Origin: an uncultured Bacteroides sp.
GTDB taxonomy: Bacteria; Bacteroidota; Bacteroidia; Bacteroidales; UBA11471
DNA length: 15,116 nucleotides
Assembly: GCA_905210875.1 (NCBI GenBank)
Contig: CAJLYN010000033.1
Location: 1 to 15,116 of the forward strand
Reading direction: 5' to 3'
Shown here: positions 13,342 to 15,116 of the stretch, piece after piece
How positions within the stretch are numbered: position 1 is the stretch's first letter
How the letters are laid out: each line of letters starts with the position of its first letter
Made by a program: the position numbers and the translations under genes
The notes under the pieces: generated by a model
The model's database searches: none
Told to the model about the DNA's origin: nothing
What the model saw: only the letters and a program-made list of their open reading frames with translations

Positions 13342-13998
13342 TCAGAGACTTTCGGCGATGGAAAGTATTTCGTGCGGAGTGTCGACCAAGTGACAAGCGC
13401 CAGCCTTTTCGAGCTCTTCGCGCGAGCGGAATCCCCAGGTAACTCCCACCGAACATATTCCGGCGGCTGCGGCTGTCATCATGTCAACACCCGAATCGCC
13501 CACATACAATGTCTCATTGGGCGTGAGAGCGGCAGCCGACAGAATGTCGTACACAATGGCGGGATCGGGTTTCACGGGTATACCCTCGCGCTGTCCCAGA
13601 ACTGCCGTGAAACAAATCCCGGGGAAAAAGTGCGCCACCAGCTTCTCAGTAGCCTGCTGGTACTTGTTCGAAGCTACGGCCAGCGCCACACCACGCTGCT
13701 GTAAAGCGGTAAGAAGTTCGACAATACCGTTGTAAGGTGTCGTGTGGCAGGTATTGTGGCTGTTGTAATAGGGAACAAAGAAAGAACGCATGCGGGCAAT
13801 GTTTTCATCCGTCCGTGCAGCTTCGGGCAAGGCCCGTTCAAACAGTTTGGCAATGCCGTTTCCCACAAACATATTATAGTCGGCGACAGGATGCTGCGGG
13901 TAGCCACACTGCATCAAAGCATAATTGGTGGCGTCGGCCAGGTCGCCAATGGTATTGAGTAACGTACCGTCCAAATCGAAAATCACCAGTCGTTTCAT
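13342..13998 (-). CDS. gph: HAD-family phosphatase, phosphoglycolate phosphatase type
   Basis: 218 aa from ATG 13998. Seen: all four HAD motifs in order: FDLDGTLLNT (7-16) with nucleophile D8 and acid/base D10; S110 in VASNK; K143 in KPDP; and GDSGVD (167-172) with the Mg2+-binding Asp pair. The helical cap (about residues 16-90) is of the C1 type found in Gph/PGP phosphatases. Known: Gph hydrolyses 2-phosphoglycolate formed during DNA repair; close relatives act on other small phosphates or pyrophosphate, so the substrate is not certain. It is a single-gene unit: its own -7 box lies at 14025-14032 and a 313-base gap follows. Sequence and length are intact. Confidence 0.92.
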   Translation of the reverse strand: MKRLVIFDLDGTLLNTIGDLADATNYALMQCGYPQHPVADYNMFVGNGIAKLFERALPEAARTDENIARMRSFFVPYYNSHNTCHTTPYNGIVELLTALQQRGVALAVASNKYQQATEKLVAHFFPGICFTAVLGQREGIPVKPDPAIVYDILSAAALTPNETLYVGDSGVDMMTAAAAGICSVGVTWGFRSREELEKAGACHLVDTPHEILSIAESL

Positions 13999-14024
13999 CG
14001 TTTCACGTTTTTGTTTTCGGAGGG

Positions 14025-14032
14025 CAAAAGTA
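14025..14032 (-). promoter_or_regulatory. -7 box of the HAD phosphatase gene
   Basis: Minus-strand TACTTTTG, an exact TAnnTTTG match, 26 nt before the ATG at 13998. No clear -33 TTG is seen at the usual spacing. Confidence 0.6.
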
Positions 14033-14103
14033 GCTATAATTTTCGGTAAACGCCGGCTGCCTTTATGTCTATTTCAAGATTTGTGGTATTTCAAAAGTTT
14101 TTT

Positions 14104-14256
14104 TCAGCAACTTAAACAAGAGTTGCCGAAGCCGGCAACCGCCGGTTTCTCGCAAGCCGATGCGACACCAACGGCCGGCAGGGCCATGCCCATCGCCGCG
14201 ACAAGCAACACCGCACGACAGGCGGTAAATGTTTTTTTGCGTTTTTTCGGAACCAT
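14104..14256 (-). CDS. Possible 50-aa exported cysteine-containing peptide
   Basis: A short ORF from ATG 14256 to TGA 14104. Seen: a strongly basic start (MVPKKRKKTF), a hydrophobic core of Ala, Val, Leu and Met (~15-33), then ASAC at 32-35, which fits a signal peptidase I site or a weak lipobox with Cys35. The predicted mature part is only ~16 residues and ends GFGNSCLSC. This is a clean signal-peptide architecture in the 385-base gap between the HAD gene and uxuB, divergent from uxuB. No family is recognised. A near-match to the -7 box (TTCTTTTG, complement of 14302-14309) lies 46 nt upstream. It could instead be the remnant of a longer secreted protein. An overlapping 71-codon frame (14069-14284) is less convincing because it lacks this organisation. 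Confidence 0.4.
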   Translation of the reverse strand: MVPKKRKKTFTACRAVLLVAAMGMALPAVGVASACEKPAVAGFGNSCLSC

Positions 14257-14322
14257 GAGGCAAAAAACGGTTTCTCTTCTTCACCCAAAAGGAAACAGCG
14301 GCAAAAGAATAGAGCGAAACGA

Positions 14323-14354
14323 TTTTACATTCTCAACTTTTGTAACTAACTTTG
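14323..14354 (+). promoter_or_regulatory. Promoter of uxuB
   Basis: TAACTTTG at 14347-14354 matches the -7 box exactly; TTTT at 14323-14326, 20 nt upstream, is one base off the -33 TTTG. The leader to ATG 14384 is ~20-25 nt. Confidence 0.65.
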
Positions 14355-14383
14355 TTTGCTCAACAAATTATAGAAAAACGACT

Positions 14384-15116
14384 ATGAACAAACTTTTCGA
14401 CATTACGGGCCGCACGGTCGTCATGACTGGCGCCACCGGCGTTTTAGGCAGTTGCATCTCCAAATATCTGGCCAGCGAAGGAGCCATCATGATTGTCATG
14501 GGGCGTAACCGCGAACACGGCGAAGCTCTCGCCAAAGAAATTACCGATGCGGGAGGCCAGGCACTCTTCCTGGCTTGCGACGTACTCGACCGCCCTTCGC
14601 TCGAAAAGTGCCGCGACGAAATACTGAACCGCTACGGCCGCATCGATGTCCTCATCAACGCTGCCGGCGGAAACATGCCGGGAGCAACGATTCCCACCGA
14701 CAAGACCTTCTTTGACATGTCGACCGACGACTTCAAGAAGGTAGTCGACCTCAACCTTCACGGCACGGTAATTCCCACCCAGGTATTTGCCGAAGACATG
14801 GCCAAGAGAGGAAATGGCGTCATCGTCAATTTCAGTTCCGAGTCGGCCCTCCGTCCCCTCACCCGCGTTGTGGGCTACACCTCGGCCAAGGCCGCCGTAC
14901 AGCAATTTACCAAGTACATGGCCGTAGAGATGGCCACGAAGTTCGGCGAAGGTATTCGCGTGAACGCCATCGCCCCCGGCTTCCTGGTGTCCAACCAGAA
15001 CCGGAAGCTCCTCTTCAATGAGGACGGCCCCCCCACTCCCCGTACCGCCAAGATTCTGGCCGGCACTCCCATGAACCGGTTTGTGGAGAGCGATGAGCTG
15101 CTGGGCGGCGTGTTCT
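14384..15116 (+). CDS. uxuB: D-mannonate oxidoreductase (SDR family), 3' end outside window
   Basis: ATG 14384 opens a frame with no stop to the window edge; 244 residues are visible, missing perhaps 25-30. Seen: the NAD(P)-binding TGATGVLG (15-22), NAAG (92-95), the catalytic triad S152, Y165 and K169 (YTSAK), and PGFLVSNQNRKLL (198-210). NAAGGNMPGATIPTDKTFFD (92-111) and ESALRPLTRVVGY (153-165) are characteristic of the Bacteroidetes SDR group annotated as mannonate/fructuronate reductases rather than generic ketoacyl reductases. Known: the enzyme interconverts D-fructuronate and D-mannonate in cytoplasmic uronate catabolism; mannonate is then dehydrated by UxuA to KDG. The function fits the pectin lyases at the other end of the window. 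uxuA may lie beyond the right edge. It has its own promoter and diverges from the small minus-strand ORF. Confidence 0.9.
   Translation, partial: MNKLFDITGRTVVMTGATGVLGSCISKYLASEGAIMIVMGRNREHGEALAKEITDAGGQALFLACDVLDRPSLEKCRDEILNRYGRIDVLINAAGGNMPGATIPTDKTFFDMSTDDFKKVVDLNLHGTVIPTQVFAEDMAKRGNGVIVNFSSESALRPLTRVVGYTSAKAAVQQFTKYMAVEMATKFGEGIRVNAIAPGFLVSNQNRKLLFNEDGPPTPRTAKILAGTPMNRFVESDELLGGVF

Noticed and set aside
14069..14284. 71-codon minus-strand frame in the HAD-uxuB gap
   Set aside because: Basic, Gly/Arg/Cys-rich with no signal sequence or domain; the overlapping frame 14104-14256 has a much better protein-like organisation.

Overview
The window looks like chromosomal DNA from a moderately GC-rich member of the Bacteroidales, possibly Barnesiella- or Muribaculaceae-like (the genus is inference). 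Supporting signs are pectin-degrading enzymes typical of gut Bacteroidetes, several exact matches to the Bacteroidetes -7 promoter box (TAnnTTTG) in AT-rich gaps between GC-rich genes, and a Bacteroidetes-type SDR D-mannonate oxidoreductase. No tRNA, rRNA, CRISPR array or insertion sequence was seen.

Layout, left to right. (1) Positions 1-3223, plus strand: the 3' end of a GH28 pectinase-like gene, a Sel1-repeat protein whose last ~40 codons look frameshifted, and a PL1 pectate lyase. (2) Positions 3249-4881: a tryptophan-controlled attenuator (promoter, 19-codon leader peptide with two Trp codons, competing hairpins, intrinsic terminator), then a stand-alone TrpB2-type tryptophan synthase beta chain and its terminator. 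(3) Positions 4907-7732, minus strand: a multidomain PL11 rhamnogalacturonan lyase interrupted by an in-frame TAA at what is normally a Gln codon. (4) Positions 7952-9813: a DXS-like thiamine-diphosphate enzyme that keeps the cofactor machinery but lacks the two arginines that hold the substrate phosphate in true DXS; a terminator follows that can serve both strands. (5) Positions 9835-11847, minus strand: a secreted bleomycin-hydrolase-type C1 peptidase followed 18 nt later by rfbC. (6) Positions 11970-13028, minus strand: an acyl-carrier-protein-like gene without the phosphopantetheine serine, followed by a GT2-like gene with an eroded metal-binding motif, ending in a strong terminator. (7) Positions 13029-13341: a gap with an unexplained plus-strand terminator and a possible 42-codon ORF. 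(8) Positions 13342-14032, minus strand: a phosphoglycolate-phosphatase-type HAD gene. (9) Positions 14104-15116: a possible 50-residue exported peptide (minus) divergent from uxuB (plus), which runs off the window.

How they fit together. GH28, PL1 and PL11 would attack homogalacturonan and rhamnogalacturonan I outside the cytoplasm, and uxuB belongs to uronate catabolism, so both ends of the window point to plant cell-wall use. The interrupted PL11 and frameshifted Sel1 gene suggest local decay, or sequence errors. The best regulatory find is the Trp attenuator in front of a solitary trpB2. The most unusual proteins are the DXS-like enzyme and the ACP/GT2 pair, all of which have lost residues that define their families' usual activity.
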